A DNA stretch of 64,000 nucleotides from Pseudomonadota bacterium (GTDB lineage Bacteria; Pseudomonadota; Gammaproteobacteria; Burkholderiales; Ferrovaceae). The notes below the pieces were generated by a model. The model worked only from the letters and a program-made list of their open reading frames with translations. It ran no database searches and was not told the DNA's origin. Positions 29,633 to 38,960 of this stretch are shown here, one piece after another (positions within the stretch are counted from its first letter, which is position 1; every line of letters begins with the position of its first letter). The position numbers and the translations under genes are program-made. The stretch covers positions 45,193-109,192 of the forward strand of contig JAJZPN010000003.1 of the NCBI GenBank assembly GCA_021811145.1, read 5' to 3'.

Positions 29633-31480
29633 TTACAGAATCAGGCTATTTAGACGCTTCACAAATCCCGCGGGATCTTCTAAGACACCACCCTCAGCAA
29701 TCAACGACTGTTCAAAGAGTAATAAACTCCACTCTTTAATTACCGCTTCATTGGTTTCAAGTTGTAAGCGTGTTACCAGACGGTGATCTGGGTTGATCTC
29801 AAGGATGGGTTTAGATTGAGGAACCTCTTGGCCTGCAGCCTTAAGTAAGCGTTCAAGATGACCTGATATGGCTCCTTCTTCCATAACAAGACAGGCAGGA
29901 GATTCAGTTAAGCGATGACTGATTTTTACTTCCTTAACACGCTCTCCTAAAGCGTGAGTAATAGCCTCAATCAATGGCTTAAGTTTTTCATTGTCAGCCG
30001 TTTCGATTTTAGGTGTATCCACTCCCAAGGCACTTAAATCTAAGTCACCCTTAGCCACAGACTGCAATGATTTGCCTTCAAACTCGTGTAAGTGACTCAC
30101 TACCCACTCATCAACTCTGTCACTCAATAACAATACTTCAATATCATGGCGTTTGAAAATTTCTAAATGAGGGCTATTTTTAGCAGCCGTCCAACTGTCA
30201 GCAGTCACGTAGTAAATGGCTTTTTGTTCCGCTTTCATACGTGACACATATTGCTCAAGTGAGACGGTTTGTTTAGCGTCATTCAAATGAGTACTTGAGA
30301 AGCGCAATAATTTTGCCCACTTATCACGATTGGCGTGTTCTTCTGCAGCCCCTTCTTTGAAAACTTGACCAAAGGAGTTCCAGAAAAGTTGATAGCGTTC
30401 TTCGTTGTCTTTAGCGATATCCTCTAAGAGACTTAAAATCTTTTTAGTGGAGCCCAAACGAATCGCATCTATGTCTTTTGATTCTTGTAGAATTTCGCGC
30501 GATACGTTAAGCGGTAGATCAGCAGAATCAATCACTCCACGCACAAAACGCAAATAGTGAGGAAGGAGCTTCTCAGCCTCTTCCATAATAAATACACGGC
30601 GTACATATAATTTAATACCATGACGCTGTTCTCGGTCATAGAGATCAAAAGGAGGGTGAGAGGGGATGTAGAGTAGTTGTGTATACTCCTGTTTACCCTC
30701 AACCTTCGCATGTGTCCAAGCCAGCGGCTCTTCAAAGTCATGGGAAACATGCTTATAAAATTCTTTATATTGCTCGTCAGTAATCTCTTGGCGAGCTCTA
30801 GCCCATAGGGCGTTGGCTTGATTTAATGTTTCATCTTCTGAGTCGCCTTTCATGACAATAGGAAGTTGAATATGATCAGAATAGCGACGCACTAAACTCT
30901 TGATTTGCCATGGTTCAAGGAAACTGTCTTCACCTTCTTTTAAATGCAGCACAATAGTCGTGCCTCGTTCTGCCTTGTCGATGGTTTCTAATGAAAAGTT
31001 ACCGTCGCCATTTGACTCCCAAAGGATGGCTTCATTGTGATTTAATCCAGCACGGCGAGTGCTAAGGCTCACCCGATCAGCGACGATGAAAGCAGAATAA
31101 AAACCGACACCAAATTGACCAATCAATTGTGCGTCTTTTGCCTCATCTCCTGTTAATTGATTAAGAAATGACTTGGTACCTGAATGAGCAATGGTACCAA
31201 TATTGTTAATCACTTCATCGCGACTCATACCGATACCGTTATCAATTAAGGTTAAGGTACGGGCCTCTTTATTAATTTCAATACGTACTTTAAGTTCAGT
31301 ATCCCCTTCCCATAGTTCGGGGGTTTTAATGGCTTCAAAACGCAACTTGTCACAGGCATCAGAGGCGTTAGAAATCAATTCACGTAAAAAAATCTCTTTA
31401 TTGCTATAAAGAGAATGAATCATTAGATGAAGTAATTGTTTTACTTCAGTTTGAAACTGCATAGATTGTTTATCACTCAT
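29633..31480 (-). CDS. htpG: Molecular chaperone HtpG (Hsp90)
   Basis: Cytoplasmic ATP-dependent Hsp90-family chaperone, 615 residues. The N-terminal GHKL ATPase domain shows [25 protein letters not shown] and [11 protein letters not shown]. The middle domain ([19 protein letters not shown] and [18 protein letters not shown], with the ATP-contacting arginine) and the C-terminal dimerisation domain follow. No charged linker is present, as usual in bacteria. A strong sigma-32 promoter lies upstream. Confidence 0.97.
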   Translation of the reverse strand: MSDKQSMQFQTEVKQLLHLMIHSLYSNKEIFLRELISNASDACDKLRFEAIKTPELWEGDTELKVRIEINKEARTLTLIDNGIGMSRDEVINNIGTIAHSGTKSFLNQLTGDEAKDAQLIGQFGVGFYSAFIVADRVSLSTRRAGLNHNEAILWESNGDGNFSLETIDKAERGTTIVLHLKEGEDSFLEPWQIKSLVRRYSDHIQLPIVMKGDSEDETLNQANALWARARQEITDEQYKEFYKHVSHDFEEPLAWTHAKVEGKQEYTQLLYIPSHPPFDLYDREQRHGIKLYVRRVFIMEEAEKLLPHYLRFVRGVIDSADLPLNVSREILQESKDIDAIRLGSTKKILSLLEDIAKDNEERYQLFWNSFGQVFKEGAAEEHANRDKWAKLLRFSSTHLNDAKQTVSLEQYVSRMKAEQKAIYYVTADSWTAAKNSPHLEIFKRHDIEVLLLSDRVDEWVVSHLHEFEGKSLQSVAKGDLDLSALGVDTPKIETADNEKLKPLIEAITHALGERVKEVKISHRLTESPACLVMEEGAISGHLERLLKAAGQEVPQSKPILEINPDHRLVTRLQLETNEAVIKEWSLLLFEQSLIAEGGVLEDPAGFVKRLNSLIL

Positions 31481-31522
31481 GGTGTATCCTTTAAATACCA
31501 GAAAAAATAATAATTTTTTATA

Positions 31523-31551
31523 TAAATGGGGTACAACTTGAGAATTTCAAG
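31523..31551 (-). promoter_or_regulatory. Sigma-32 heat-shock promoter of htpG
   Basis: Read on the minus strand: -35 CTTGAAA (31551-31545), a 13-bp spacer, then -10 CCCCATTTA (31531-31523). This matches the RpoH consensus CTTGAAA-N11-16-CCCCATnT at every specified position. It lies about 43 bp before the htpG start. Confidence 0.9.
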
Positions 31552-31560
31552 AGGGGAAAG

Positions 31561-32508
31561 TTACGCTTTTAGCCCTTTCATGGTCCGTCCTAGGCGTTTC
31601 AAGCCCAACCACTGCTGTGCCCAAAACCCTTCACCGTAGGAGCGACCAGTTAGTTGGTCTTGAATACCCGTGGCATGAATGGGTTCATTAAAACGTGCTG
31701 TACCAAAAAGAATGTCCCAGAGCGGAAAGAGGACGGCAAAGTTGCAGCTTTGATTGCCCCCTTCGCTACCAATACCAATGCCATGATGAATACGATGAAA
31801 ACGTGGACTGACTAACACCTTCTCGCCAAGAGCACCAAAATCGATAGCTACATTACTATGCGCAAAGCTTTGCAGAATACGAGTTAGCATTAATGGAATC
31901 ACTAATTGGTTAGGGGCAACGCCAATTAATAGAGCCAAGAGGGAGAAAAGTGCAGCGGTTAATATATCATCCAGTAAATGATTGCGATCATCTGTCCAGT
32001 AGCTCATTTGTCGTTGGCTATGATGTAGCCCATGTAATGCCCACCACCACTCTAGGCGGTGCTGTAGACGGTGTATCCAATAACCAACAAAATCAATAAT
32101 GAGTAAATAAACTATAAAACTCAACCACATATTGCTATACAAAATAGGAAACCAATCCTCAAGCGACAAAGGGATAAAGCCGTGCAGTCTTAAGCTGCGA
32201 TCAAGGCTATAGGTGATGGGCCAGAGTATGAAAAATAGAGCCAAAGGGATAAAGCCTAAACGATGCAGCAGAGTATAAAGAACATCAATCTTTACCTGAC
32301 GGCGATCCAACCAGTTTTCCACAGGCTTAAGGGCTTCTAAGGGACGAAATACTGCCACTAGGATGATTACCTCAATGACACCTAATAATAATAGATAGGT
32401 GGCATCATAGGCATTTTCTACATAAGCTTGTAGCCCCAAATACTGAAACACAGGCTCAATCCAATGCTCAAACAGAAACGCTTGAAGTGGGGTTAATAAG
32501 TCTGTCAT
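31561..32508 (-). CDS. Sterol desaturase / fatty acid hydroxylase family membrane protein
   Basis: A 315-residue integral membrane protein with about five hydrophobic helices and the histidine boxes of the di-iron hydroxylase superfamily: HRLQHR, LHGLHHS and FHRIHHG, plus the LLDD and GYWIH context. Members hydroxylate or desaturate fatty acids and sterols; the substrate here is unknown. Its ATG overlaps the stop of the polysaccharide deacetylase by 4 nt, so it is the third gene of a translationally coupled trio. Confidence 0.85.
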   Translation of the reverse strand: MTDLLTPLQAFLFEHWIEPVFQYLGLQAYVENAYDATYLLLLGVIEVIILVAVFRPLEALKPVENWLDRRQVKIDVLYTLLHRLGFIPLALFFILWPITYSLDRSLRLHGFIPLSLEDWFPILYSNMWLSFIVYLLIIDFVGYWIHRLQHRLEWWWALHGLHHSQRQMSYWTDDRNHLLDDILTAALFSLLALLIGVAPNQLVIPLMLTRILQSFAHSNVAIDFGALGEKVLVSPRFHRIHHGIGIGSEGGNQSCNFAVLFPLWDILFGTARFNEPIHATGIQDQLTGRSYGEGFWAQQWLGLKRLGRTMKGLKA

Positions 32509-33236
32509 GGTGGTGAAGGGAGGGGTTTAAAACAGAACCCCTTTTGTTGTAAACCAACAATAAGAGGCTCTAATTCATTGACAAACGGATCATGGCGCGA
32601 CTTGATGCCCAAATGCATCATCAATATGTCACCTGAGCGAATATGAGTTAATGCACGCTTCAATAAAACAGCATTAGGGTAGCGCTCAGAGGGCAACTCG
32701 TCACCTAGAAACCCTGCCGCAGACCAACCTACGGCTTTTGAATAACCGCAGTGTTGAGCAAATTGATTGGTGCGCTCCGTAACATGTCCGCCAGGGGCGC
32801 GCCAAAGATGACTCATGGGGTGGTGCGTTAGATTAAAAAAACGCTCGTTTATACTGGATAGCTCCTGACATAGCGCATCCTCTGTCAGATGCGCTTGACT
32901 GCCTTCGGGGCTGACATAAAGTACTGTTCCGTCATTGAGATCGCGTCTGAAATACCAGTGACGCAAGGTATGGCTACCAAATTGATGTCCTTCTTTAACG
33001 CGTGCTAACCAATATTCACGCCAGCTCTCATCAAGAGTGTGATCACCCCTAAAAGTGGGTTTATTGGTGATAAAAAAGGTAGCAATAACATGATGGCGCT
33101 GCAAGATGCCAGCAATTTGTTCAGCGCTCACCATATTGCCACTATCGAGTGTGAGATAGAGTGGTTGCCGACAGGTATCTATTGCCATACTGTTGAAAGC
33201 AGTAATTAAACACACTATAGCAAGAAGCGCTCTCAT
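32505..33236 (-). CDS. Secreted polysaccharide deacetylase family protein
   Basis: From ATG 33236 it has 243 residues with a signal peptide (MRALLAIVCLITAFNSMA) and a NodB-like fold. The pieces LYLTLDSGNM (normally TFDDG), FFITNKPT, GSHTLRHW (metal histidines) and LWRAPGGH are recognisable, as is DILMMHLG. The first motif reads LDSGN where active NodB enzymes have DD, so the usual catalytic Asp-Asp pair is altered. It may be a divergent or inactive deacetylase. The start overlaps the beta-propeller stop as ATGA, and the end overlaps the desaturase start. A longer in-frame start lies inside the upstream gene and is rejected. Confidence 0.75.
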   Translation of the reverse strand: MRALLAIVCLITAFNSMAIDTCRQPLYLTLDSGNMVSAEQIAGILQRHHVIATFFITNKPTFRGDHTLDESWREYWLARVKEGHQFGSHTLRHWYFRRDLNDGTVLYVSPEGSQAHLTEDALCQELSSINERFFNLTHHPMSHLWRAPGGHVTERTNQFAQHCGYSKAVGWSAAGFLGDELPSERYPNAVLLKRALTHIRSGDILMMHLGIKSRHDPFVNELEPLIVGLQQKGFCFKPLPSPP

Positions 33237-34183
33237 TGACGTGGTGCGTGACTGATAAAGAATAAACCGTGCGGTGAACGCCCCACTGGGATGACGTGGG
33301 TTATATGGTAATTGGTTAAGTCCACCACGCGAACTTCTTTGACCCAACGACAAGTGACCCATAATTCTTTCATGTCTTGGGAAATCTCCATGTCATCGGG
33401 TCCACCCGGAATCGGAAAGGTATGATCTACGCTTAGCGTTTGGGTATCAATAAGGGAGATAGTATCACCACCACGATTTGAAATTAATACGTGTCGACTG
33501 TCACCTAAGGGCATAAAATTATGAGCTCCCACACCAGTTGGGATATGTTTAACAATTTGTGCTTTACGCCAATCAACCACAGCAACTCCGTTTTCGCCCA
33601 TCACCCCCACCAGTAAGTGTTGATTATCAGGAGTCATAATAATGCCTGCGGGAGTGTTTCCTACGGGGATAATCCAGGCTACTTTTTGTGTGGCTAAATC
33701 AATAGCGGCCAATTGGTTACTGCCTTGAAGAGTAATAAATACCATTGTGCTCTCATGGTTAAAAGCAAGATGGCTTGGCATGGAAGACAGAGGAATACGA
33801 GCTACTAAAGAGAAGTCTTCAGCACGATAAATATCGACACGATCAAGACGCAGTGAATTGGAGACAAACCATTTTTTATCAGGACTAAAGCCAATTTGAT
33901 AGGGGTCGCTAATACGGGAAATACGCTTTTCAATTTCGCCTGTGGTGGGATTTAGAAACACCAAATCATTACTGACCGCATCGGCCACAATTAAGGCACT
34001 ATTATCAGGAGTGCTCATGAGATGATGAGGCTCTTTACCCACGTAAAAATGTTTAATGGGTTGATAGGTATGACGATCCACAAGACTAATTGAGCCATCG
34101 CCAGAATTGAGAACAACTGTCACTTCAGCAAAAGACTGAAAGGCACAAAAAGACAAGAGAACAATAAAAAAAAGTCTGCGCAT
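33233..34183 (-). CDS. Secreted YVTN-type beta-propeller protein
   Basis: A 316-residue protein with a signal peptide (MRRLFFIVLLSFCAFQSFA) and about seven propeller blades with repeated units such as VGKEPHHLMSTPDN, SDPYQIGFSPD, VGNTPAGIIMTPDN and VGRSPHGLFF. It resembles YncE and related periplasmic propellers, which usually act as binding scaffolds rather than enzymes. It is the first gene of a leftward trio with a polysaccharide deacetylase and a sterol-desaturase-like protein. Its ligand is unknown. Confidence 0.8.
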   Translation of the reverse strand: MRRLFFIVLLSFCAFQSFAEVTVVLNSGDGSISLVDRHTYQPIKHFYVGKEPHHLMSTPDNSALIVADAVSNDLVFLNPTTGEIEKRISRISDPYQIGFSPDKKWFVSNSLRLDRVDIYRAEDFSLVARIPLSSMPSHLAFNHESTMVFITLQGSNQLAAIDLATQKVAWIIPVGNTPAGIIMTPDNQHLLVGVMGENGVAVVDWRKAQIVKHIPTGVGAHNFMPLGDSRHVLISNRGGDTISLIDTQTLSVDHTFPIPGGPDDMEISQDMKELWVTCRWVKEVRVVDLTNYHITHVIPVGRSPHGLFFISHAPRQ

Positions 34184-34237
34184 AGTTTAAAATGATAACT
34201 TAAATCATTCTAGCACTGTTTATGAGTAATCCATACC

Positions 34238-34771
34238 ATGAAATTTTGTTCATCCTGTGGCGCTGAGTTGATTGTGGCAATTCCGGAAGGAGACCAACGT
34301 GAGCGTCATGTTTGTCAGTCCTGTGGTGATATCCATTATCAAAACCCTAAAATTGTGGTGGGTTGTGTTACCCATTGGCAAAACCAAGTGCTTCTTTGCC
34401 GTCGCGCTATTGAGCCACGCTTAGGCTTTTGGACCATGCCTGCAGGTTTTATGGAGAATGGTGAAACCCTTAAGGCGGGGGCGGAGCGAGAAACCTTTGA
34501 AGAGTGTATGGCGCGCGTTAGCGCTTTAGAATTAATTAGTGTGATTAGTATTGCTGATATTAATCAGGTACATTGTATTTTTAATGCCCCGATGGTGAAT
34601 GGGGAATTCTCTGAAACATCTGAAAGTAGTGAAGTGAAATTATTTCATGAGCAAGATATCCCTTGGCATGATTTGGCATTTAGAACTGTTGAAGTCACGT
34701 TAAAGCATTTTTTTGAGCAACGCCGTCAAGGTACGCAGAATCCCCTTATTATTGATCTAGGACCCCGTTAA
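34238..34771 (+). CDS. NUDIX hydrolase with N-terminal zinc ribbon
   Basis: 177 residues. An N-terminal zinc ribbon (CSSC and CQSCGD) is followed by HYQNPKIVVGCV and a Nudix box running from GFMENGETLKAG to RETFEECMA. The box keeps R-E-x2-E-E but has C where the consensus has G. The layout resembles the NudC-like NAD/FAD pyrophosphatase branch in shortened form; the substrate is unknown. It starts divergently 54 nt from the beta-propeller gene and ends 3 nt before rlmD, with which it is probably cotranscribed. Confidence 0.82.
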   Translation: MKFCSSCGAELIVAIPEGDQRERHVCQSCGDIHYQNPKIVVGCVTHWQNQVLLCRRAIEPRLGFWTMPAGFMENGETLKAGAERETFEECMARVSALELISVISIADINQVHCIFNAPMVNGEFSETSESSEVKLFHEQDIPWHDLAFRTVEVTLKHFFEQRRQGTQNPLIIDLGPR

Positions 34772-34774
34772 TTC

Positions 34775-36103
34775 ATGTCAGACAAACTTTCACTACAACG
34801 CCGTACTAAAACTCTGCATGTGGAGTCAGTAGATCACGAGGCTATGGGCATCGCTCGCCATGAGGGTAAAGTGGTATTTATCGATGGAGCGCTCCCTAAT
34901 GAACGTATTAAAGCGACCATCACAAAAGAAAAGTCAGCCTTTGATTTAGCACACATTGATACCATTTTATCTCCCAGTCCAACGCGAACAACTCCACGTT
35001 GTCCGCATTTTGGGGTATGTGGTGGTTGTAACATGCAGCATGCTCATAGTGATGCTCAAGTGGCCTTTAAACAACGGATTTTAGAGGATAATTTAGAGCG
35101 TATAGGTAAAGTCAGTAGTGAGACGATTTTGCCTGCTATTTATGGTCCAGAGTGGGGATACCGCTATCGTGCACGCCTATCGGTGCGTTATGTGGAGAAA
35201 AAAGGCGGCGTATTAGTGGGTTTCCATGAAAAATCCTCCAGTTTTGTGGCTGATATGCATGAGTGTCATATTCTGCCACCCCATATCGGTTCATTAATTG
35301 ATCCTCTGCGCGAATTGGTACAGCAATTGTCAATTCGCGAGCGCCTACCGCAAGTGGAAGTGGCAGTGGGGGAGAGAGTTTCTATTTTAGTATTGCGCAT
35401 TCTTGAGACACCCAGTGTGGCTGATGAAGAATTAATAAAAGCTTTCGCTGATACCCATCAGGTAGTGATTTGGTTTCAGACAAAAGGCCCAGATAGCGCC
35501 AAACCCTTTTACCCTGTGGATTTTCATGGGTTAACCTATAGTTTGCCTGATTTTGGCGTCACGATGCCTTTTGCTCCCACAGAGTTCACGCAAGTGAATC
35601 CCCAGGTTAATCGCTCATTGGTATCTCGAGCCATGACGCTGTTGTCACCGCGAGCTGGAGAGAGAATTGTTGATTTGTTTTGTGGTTTAGGTAACTTTAC
35701 CCTACCCATTGCAAGACATGGGGCGCAGGTGTTAGGGGTAGAAGGAAATCCTGCTTTGATTGAACGCGCCTATCAAAATGCTGAATTTAATGGTTTAAGA
35801 GAATCGGTTCAGTTTAAAGCTATGAATTTGTTTACTGTTACAGAAGAGAGTTTTTCTGAACTAGGTCCTATGGATAAACTACTCATCGATCCTCCTCGTG
35901 ATGGGGCTCTTGAGGTAGTAAAGTCTCTTGGTCGAGTTCGTCCTCAACGTGTGGTCTATGTATCATGTAATCCATCCACTCTGGCACGTGATGCACAGAT
36001 TATGGTTCACCATCAAGGGTATAAACTAAAGGCGGCTGGGGTAGTGAATATGTTCCCCCATACCGCCCATGTTGAATCAGTGGCTTTATTCGAATTGATT
36101 TAG
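34775..36103 (+). CDS. rlmD: 23S rRNA (uracil-1939-C5)-methyltransferase RlmD
   Basis: Methylates U1939 of 23S rRNA using SAM and an iron-sulfur cluster. The 442-residue protein has an N-terminal TRAM domain ([28 protein letters not shown] region), cluster cysteines in [14 protein letters not shown], the SAM motif [15 protein letters not shown], and the catalytic cysteine in [12 protein letters not shown]. It overlaps the convergent Bax-inhibitor gene by 4 nt. RlmD rather than a paralogue is inferred from overall organisation. Confidence 0.92.
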   Translation: MSDKLSLQRRTKTLHVESVDHEAMGIARHEGKVVFIDGALPNERIKATITKEKSAFDLAHIDTILSPSPTRTTPRCPHFGVCGGCNMQHAHSDAQVAFKQRILEDNLERIGKVSSETILPAIYGPEWGYRYRARLSVRYVEKKGGVLVGFHEKSSSFVADMHECHILPPHIGSLIDPLRELVQQLSIRERLPQVEVAVGERVSILVLRILETPSVADEELIKAFADTHQVVIWFQTKGPDSAKPFYPVDFHGLTYSLPDFGVTMPFAPTEFTQVNPQVNRSLVSRAMTLLSPRAGERIVDLFCGLGNFTLPIARHGAQVLGVEGNPALIERAYQNAEFNGLRESVQFKAMNLFTVTEESFSELGPMDKLLIDPPRDGALEVVKSLGRVRPQRVVYVSCNPSTLARDAQIMVHHQGYKLKAAGVVNMFPHTAHVESVALFELI

Positions 36104-36789
36104 TCGCGTTCGCCGCCAAAAATTCCTAACAATTGCAACAAGCTGGTAAAGATGTTGTAAATGTTGATATATAGGCTTAATGTGGCTGTGATGTAGTTGG
36201 TCTCTCCACCATGAACGATTTGACTGACATTAAAGAGAATCATTAATGATGAGAAAAGAATAAAGGCAGCGCAGAGCACCAACTGCATAACAGGCAATTG
36301 CAAGAAAATATTAGCAATCACCGCTACCATCAAGACAATGGAGCCAATAATCAGAAAGTTAGCGAGGCCACTAAAATTGCGACGAGTGGTTCCTGCTAAA
36401 CCGGCGAGACTGAAAAATACCACTGCCGTGCCACCTGCTGCCATAGTGATTAGTTGACCACCGTTACGAAAGTGCAATACGAACTGCAACAATGGGCCAA
36501 GCATCACTCCTAATACGAAGGTTAAGAGTAAGAGTAGATACACTCCAGTTGAGCTGTATTTATTGGCTTCAATGGCGAAAAACAATCCATACACAACACC
36601 TAAAAATAAAAGGCTAGAGAGTATGGGGGAGGCCATCATGAAAGCAAAACTCATGTTGATTCCAACTAGAGCACCGATTGCTGTGGGAATCATGGATAAA
36701 CCAAGTAACCAGTAGGTATTTCTTAAAACACGATGGGTTACTGAATCTAATTGCCCAGTTTGTGTATATGTGTTGTAGGGTCCTGCCAT
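36100..36789 (-). CDS. Bax inhibitor-1/YccA family membrane protein
   Basis: A 229-residue integral membrane protein with seven hydrophobic helices. It matches the Bax1-I family: an N-terminal [20 protein letters not shown], internal [17 protein letters not shown], and a C-terminal [21 protein letters not shown]. Members include YccA, which modulates FtsH, and YbhL. Its function here is not shown, though ftsH is in the same window. It stands alone on its strand. Confidence 0.9.
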   Translation of the reverse strand: MAGPYNTYTQTGQLDSVTHRVLRNTYWLLGLSMIPTAIGALVGINMSFAFMMASPILSSLLFLGVVYGLFFAIEANKYSSTGVYLLLLLTFVLGVMLGPLLQFVLHFRNGGQLITMAAGGTAVVFFSLAGLAGTTRRNFSGLANFLIIGSIVLMVAVIANIFLQLPVMQLVLCAAFILFSSLMILFNVSQIVHGGETNYITATLSLYINIYNIFTSLLQLLGIFGGERD

Positions 36790-36985
36790 AATTAAACTCC
36801 TTGCAGTTACGTTAAATCAGTGAAATTGTTTTTATTATAGAGTAAGACTACGTGATAGTCTGTCAAGTTTCAAGTGGGGGCGATATAAGCTAATTTCAAG
36901 TGTTACATTTCGTTAAGGGAAGTACTGACCTGACAAAACCAACACAAGATTCAATGAATAGATTTGTTTTTGTATTATTTTGTCG

Positions 36986-37014
36986 TTGGCTACGATTTAC
37001 ATCACTACTATTAT
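36986..37014 (+). promoter_or_regulatory. Candidate sigma-70 promoter for tRNA-Ser
   Basis: TTGGCT (36986-36991), a 17-bp spacer and TATTAT (37009-37014) lie about 70 bp before the tRNA. The surrounding 296-bp interval from the Bax-inhibitor start to the tRNA holds no other gene that I can see. Confidence 0.5.
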
Positions 37015-37085
37015 AGCTGTGTTAGACGAAAAGTATTAAATCAGTTAGAATAATAATCTTTAGTAATCAAGTATTAGTTTTCTGA

Positions 37086-37176
37086 GGAAGCGTGGCCGAG
37101 CGGTTTAAGGCACTTGTCTTGAAAACAAGCGTGGGCTGATACCCCACCGTGAGTTCGAATCTCACCGCTTCCGCCA
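37086..37176 (+). tRNA. tRNA-Ser (TGA)
   Basis: Acceptor GGAAGCG (37086-37092) pairs with CGCTTCC (37166-37172), followed by discriminator G and encoded CCA. The anticodon stem CTTGT/ACAAG encloses loop CTTGAAA with anticodon TGA. The long variable arm (GTGGGCTGATACCCCAC) is of class II type, and the T-loop TTCGAAT is present. The AbiEii-type locus follows it, but no attachment-site duplication was found. Confidence 0.95.
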
Positions 37177-37562
37177 AGTCAACAGCCTTAATACGATTTG
37201 TTGATAAACAATCTTCCTGTTAGCAAAGTAGTATCAAAATCTTATTGTTCTCACTAGAGCTTAGAATCTATTTGATAGAAGCTTGATTGCCGTTACGTCG
37301 AATCTGATGCTCTAACCATCATTTAATCCTAACTATTTAATTTTAAGTCCTTTAAGTTATTTTTAGCCAACATTATGCCGGTGGTCTTTTCAGTTGACCT
37401 TCCCAATAGCAAGACCTAGACCCGGTTTTCTAATAAAGTTGTTATTGTGGCAGTCGTCTTTACCTCTTTTTCCTTGTCTGGTAGAAAAATTAGTAGCTAT
37501 TTTAGATATGTGGATGAATTTCTTTGATTTAGCTGTGTGATTTTTTATGAAAAAAGGATAAT
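37177..37562. other. AT-rich gene-free interval
   Basis: 386 bp between tRNA-Ser and the AbiEii-like gene, clearly AT-richer than the flanking core genes. I see no credible coding region. A short leftward reading frame at 37390-37578 has no recognisable motif and runs into the palindrome at the next gene's start. The promoter for the two following genes must lie here. Confidence 0.5.
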
Positions 37563-37581
37563 ATGTCATATATGACATATT
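37560..37581. promoter_or_regulatory. 22-bp perfect palindrome over a start codon
   Basis: The 22 bases are a perfect inverted repeat centred between 37570 and 37571, with core ATGTCATATATGACAT. The proposed start codon of the AbiEii-like gene (37563-37565) lies inside it. It could be an operator for autoregulation, possibly by the winged-helix partner, or an RNA hairpin that covers the start. It also encodes the first residues M-S-Y-M-T-Y. Confidence 0.6.
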
Positions 37582-38285
37582 TATTGTATAAAACCCAAGA
37601 CGCTCTTATGGATAAAATTTTCCCTAACTTAGCAAGGTTAGGGATACCTGACGCTATATTAGCTGGTGGCACAGCTTTAGCTAGATACTTTCTAAACCAT
37701 CGAGTCTCATATGATTTGGATTTTTTTGTGGGGCACCCCTTTAATCCTGAGAAACTTGCAATTGAGTTGGGAAAAATAGGGGTTTATTTAGAGGCGGTGG
37801 ACGCTCAGTCTGACGGCAGGTGGGCTAACCAGCTCCATGCCTATGCAAAGATTGAAGATGAACAGATAAAGATTTCATTTATCGAGGACCTTTATTCGGA
37901 TATGTGGCCAACTAAAAAAATTGGTCAAGTTATAACAGAAGAGATTGGCGGCCTATTTCATCGAAAGCTACGAACAATATCTGGTAATGGTTTCGGTAAA
38001 GTGATAAATGGCGCTCGTCAAACAGCTCGGGATTTATTTGACATATATATACTTAATAATCAGATTGAAAGTATTGGACAATTTATAGCTAATGCTAATT
38101 CACATGGAGCTAATTTTCCGGTTGACTCCTTATGCGCCAATATCTTATCAATGCCTTGGATTGATTTGTTGAACGAGTATGATGGTTTGGAGTTATTACC
38201 TCCCTATGAGAATACGAGTCTAATTGGTGATATTAAACCAGCATTGGTTTCTCAGGTAATTGCACTACAAAATATTGGAGTGTAG
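37563..38285 (+). CDS. AbiEii/AbiGii-like nucleotidyltransferase
   Basis: A 240-residue protein of the DUF1814/AbiEii family, whose members act as type IV toxins in abortive infection against phage. The nucleotidyltransferase motifs are visible: LAGGTALARYFLNHRVSYDLDFFV (G-G-T-A-L then D-L-D-F-F, about residues 34-57) and ARDLFDIYIL (about 156-165). A good AAAAAAGGA ribosome binding site precedes ATG 37563. A winged-helix gene follows after 2 nt. In classical AbiE the antitoxin lies upstream; here the partner is downstream and is not an evident AbiEi. Toxicity is inferred only. Confidence 0.78.
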   Translation: MSYMTYLLYKTQDALMDKIFPNLARLGIPDAILAGGTALARYFLNHRVSYDLDFFVGHPFNPEKLAIELGKIGVYLEAVDAQSDGRWANQLHAYAKIEDEQIKISFIEDLYSDMWPTKKIGQVITEEIGGLFHRKLRTISGNGFGKVINGARQTARDLFDIYILNNQIESIGQFIANANSHGANFPVDSLCANILSMPWIDLLNEYDGLELLPPYENTSLIGDIKPALVSQVIALQNIGV

Positions 38286-38287
38286 CT

Positions 38288-38830
38288 ATGAAAAACAGTC
38301 AATCTAACAATTGGGAGCGAGCAAAACGCATGGCGTTTTGGGATCAGGGCAAGCTCACCTACAAAACTTGGTTAAAAGAATTTGTGCAGCAAAAGCCAAA
38401 TGTATTAAAGCAAAGCGTGAACTTTATGAAGGCAAGTGATTTGATTGCGCTTGTTGGTGAGAAACAATTTATTAAGTCTTGGCCAGTGATTTCTCAAGGC
38501 AGTGGTTTTAATGAGAATAAGAAAAAAATCCTTGATGCGATATGGAGCTATCAAATTGTAGGTGATGTGAGTTTTCCAGTACACGAAAGCGTCACCCGTT
38601 TTCATCCTAAAAAACTGGATACTTTAAAAAGGCTCATTAATTCTAACGGCAATGAATCCATTTATTCTATCGCTAAATCATTAGGACGCAATCCAAGGCG
38701 CGTCTACGACGATATTCATGATTTTGCAGATAAAGGCTTAGTCATTCTTAGAGAAGGCCAAAGCTTTGGTAGAAGGGTGTTACACGTAAAAGTGAAGGGT
38801 TGTCACATTGGTCGTACAGAGTTGATTTAG
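38288..38830 (+). CDS. Small winged-helix protein, possible AbiEii partner
   Basis: A 180-residue protein whose C-terminal half looks like a winged-helix DNA-binding domain: LKRLINSNGNESIYSIAKSLGRNPRRVYDDIHDFADKGLVILREG (about residues 118-162). The N-terminal half (about 1-100) is not recognised and carries tryptophan- and lysine-rich segments. It starts 2 nt after the AbiEii-like gene and must be cotranscribed with it. A role as transcriptional autoregulator or antitoxin is inferred from this pairing, not from a family match. Confidence 0.6.
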   Translation: MKNSQSNNWERAKRMAFWDQGKLTYKTWLKEFVQQKPNVLKQSVNFMKASDLIALVGEKQFIKSWPVISQGSGFNENKKKILDAIWSYQIVGDVSFPVHESVTRFHPKKLDTLKRLINSNGNESIYSIAKSLGRNPRRVYDDIHDFADKGLVILREGQSFGRRVLHVKVKGCHIGRTELI

Positions 38831-38960
38831 TGTAACGCGAGAAAACAGTAGAGCTATTCAGGGTAAAGTGTTCTGAGCATTCCGATTACTTATTGAATGA
38901 TTGTATTATTTTTTTGTCAAAAACTAACGTATTAATAAATACAGGATATAAAGGCGCATT

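Noticed and set aside
37390..37578. Leftward 62-residue reading frame
   Set aside because: No recognisable motif, no ribosome binding site, and it starts inside the palindrome at the AbiEii gene start.
37177..38960. Attachment-site duplication of the tRNA-Ser 3' end
   Set aside because: No convincing repeat of the T-arm or acceptor sequence is seen; only a short GTCGAATCT resemblance near 37298.
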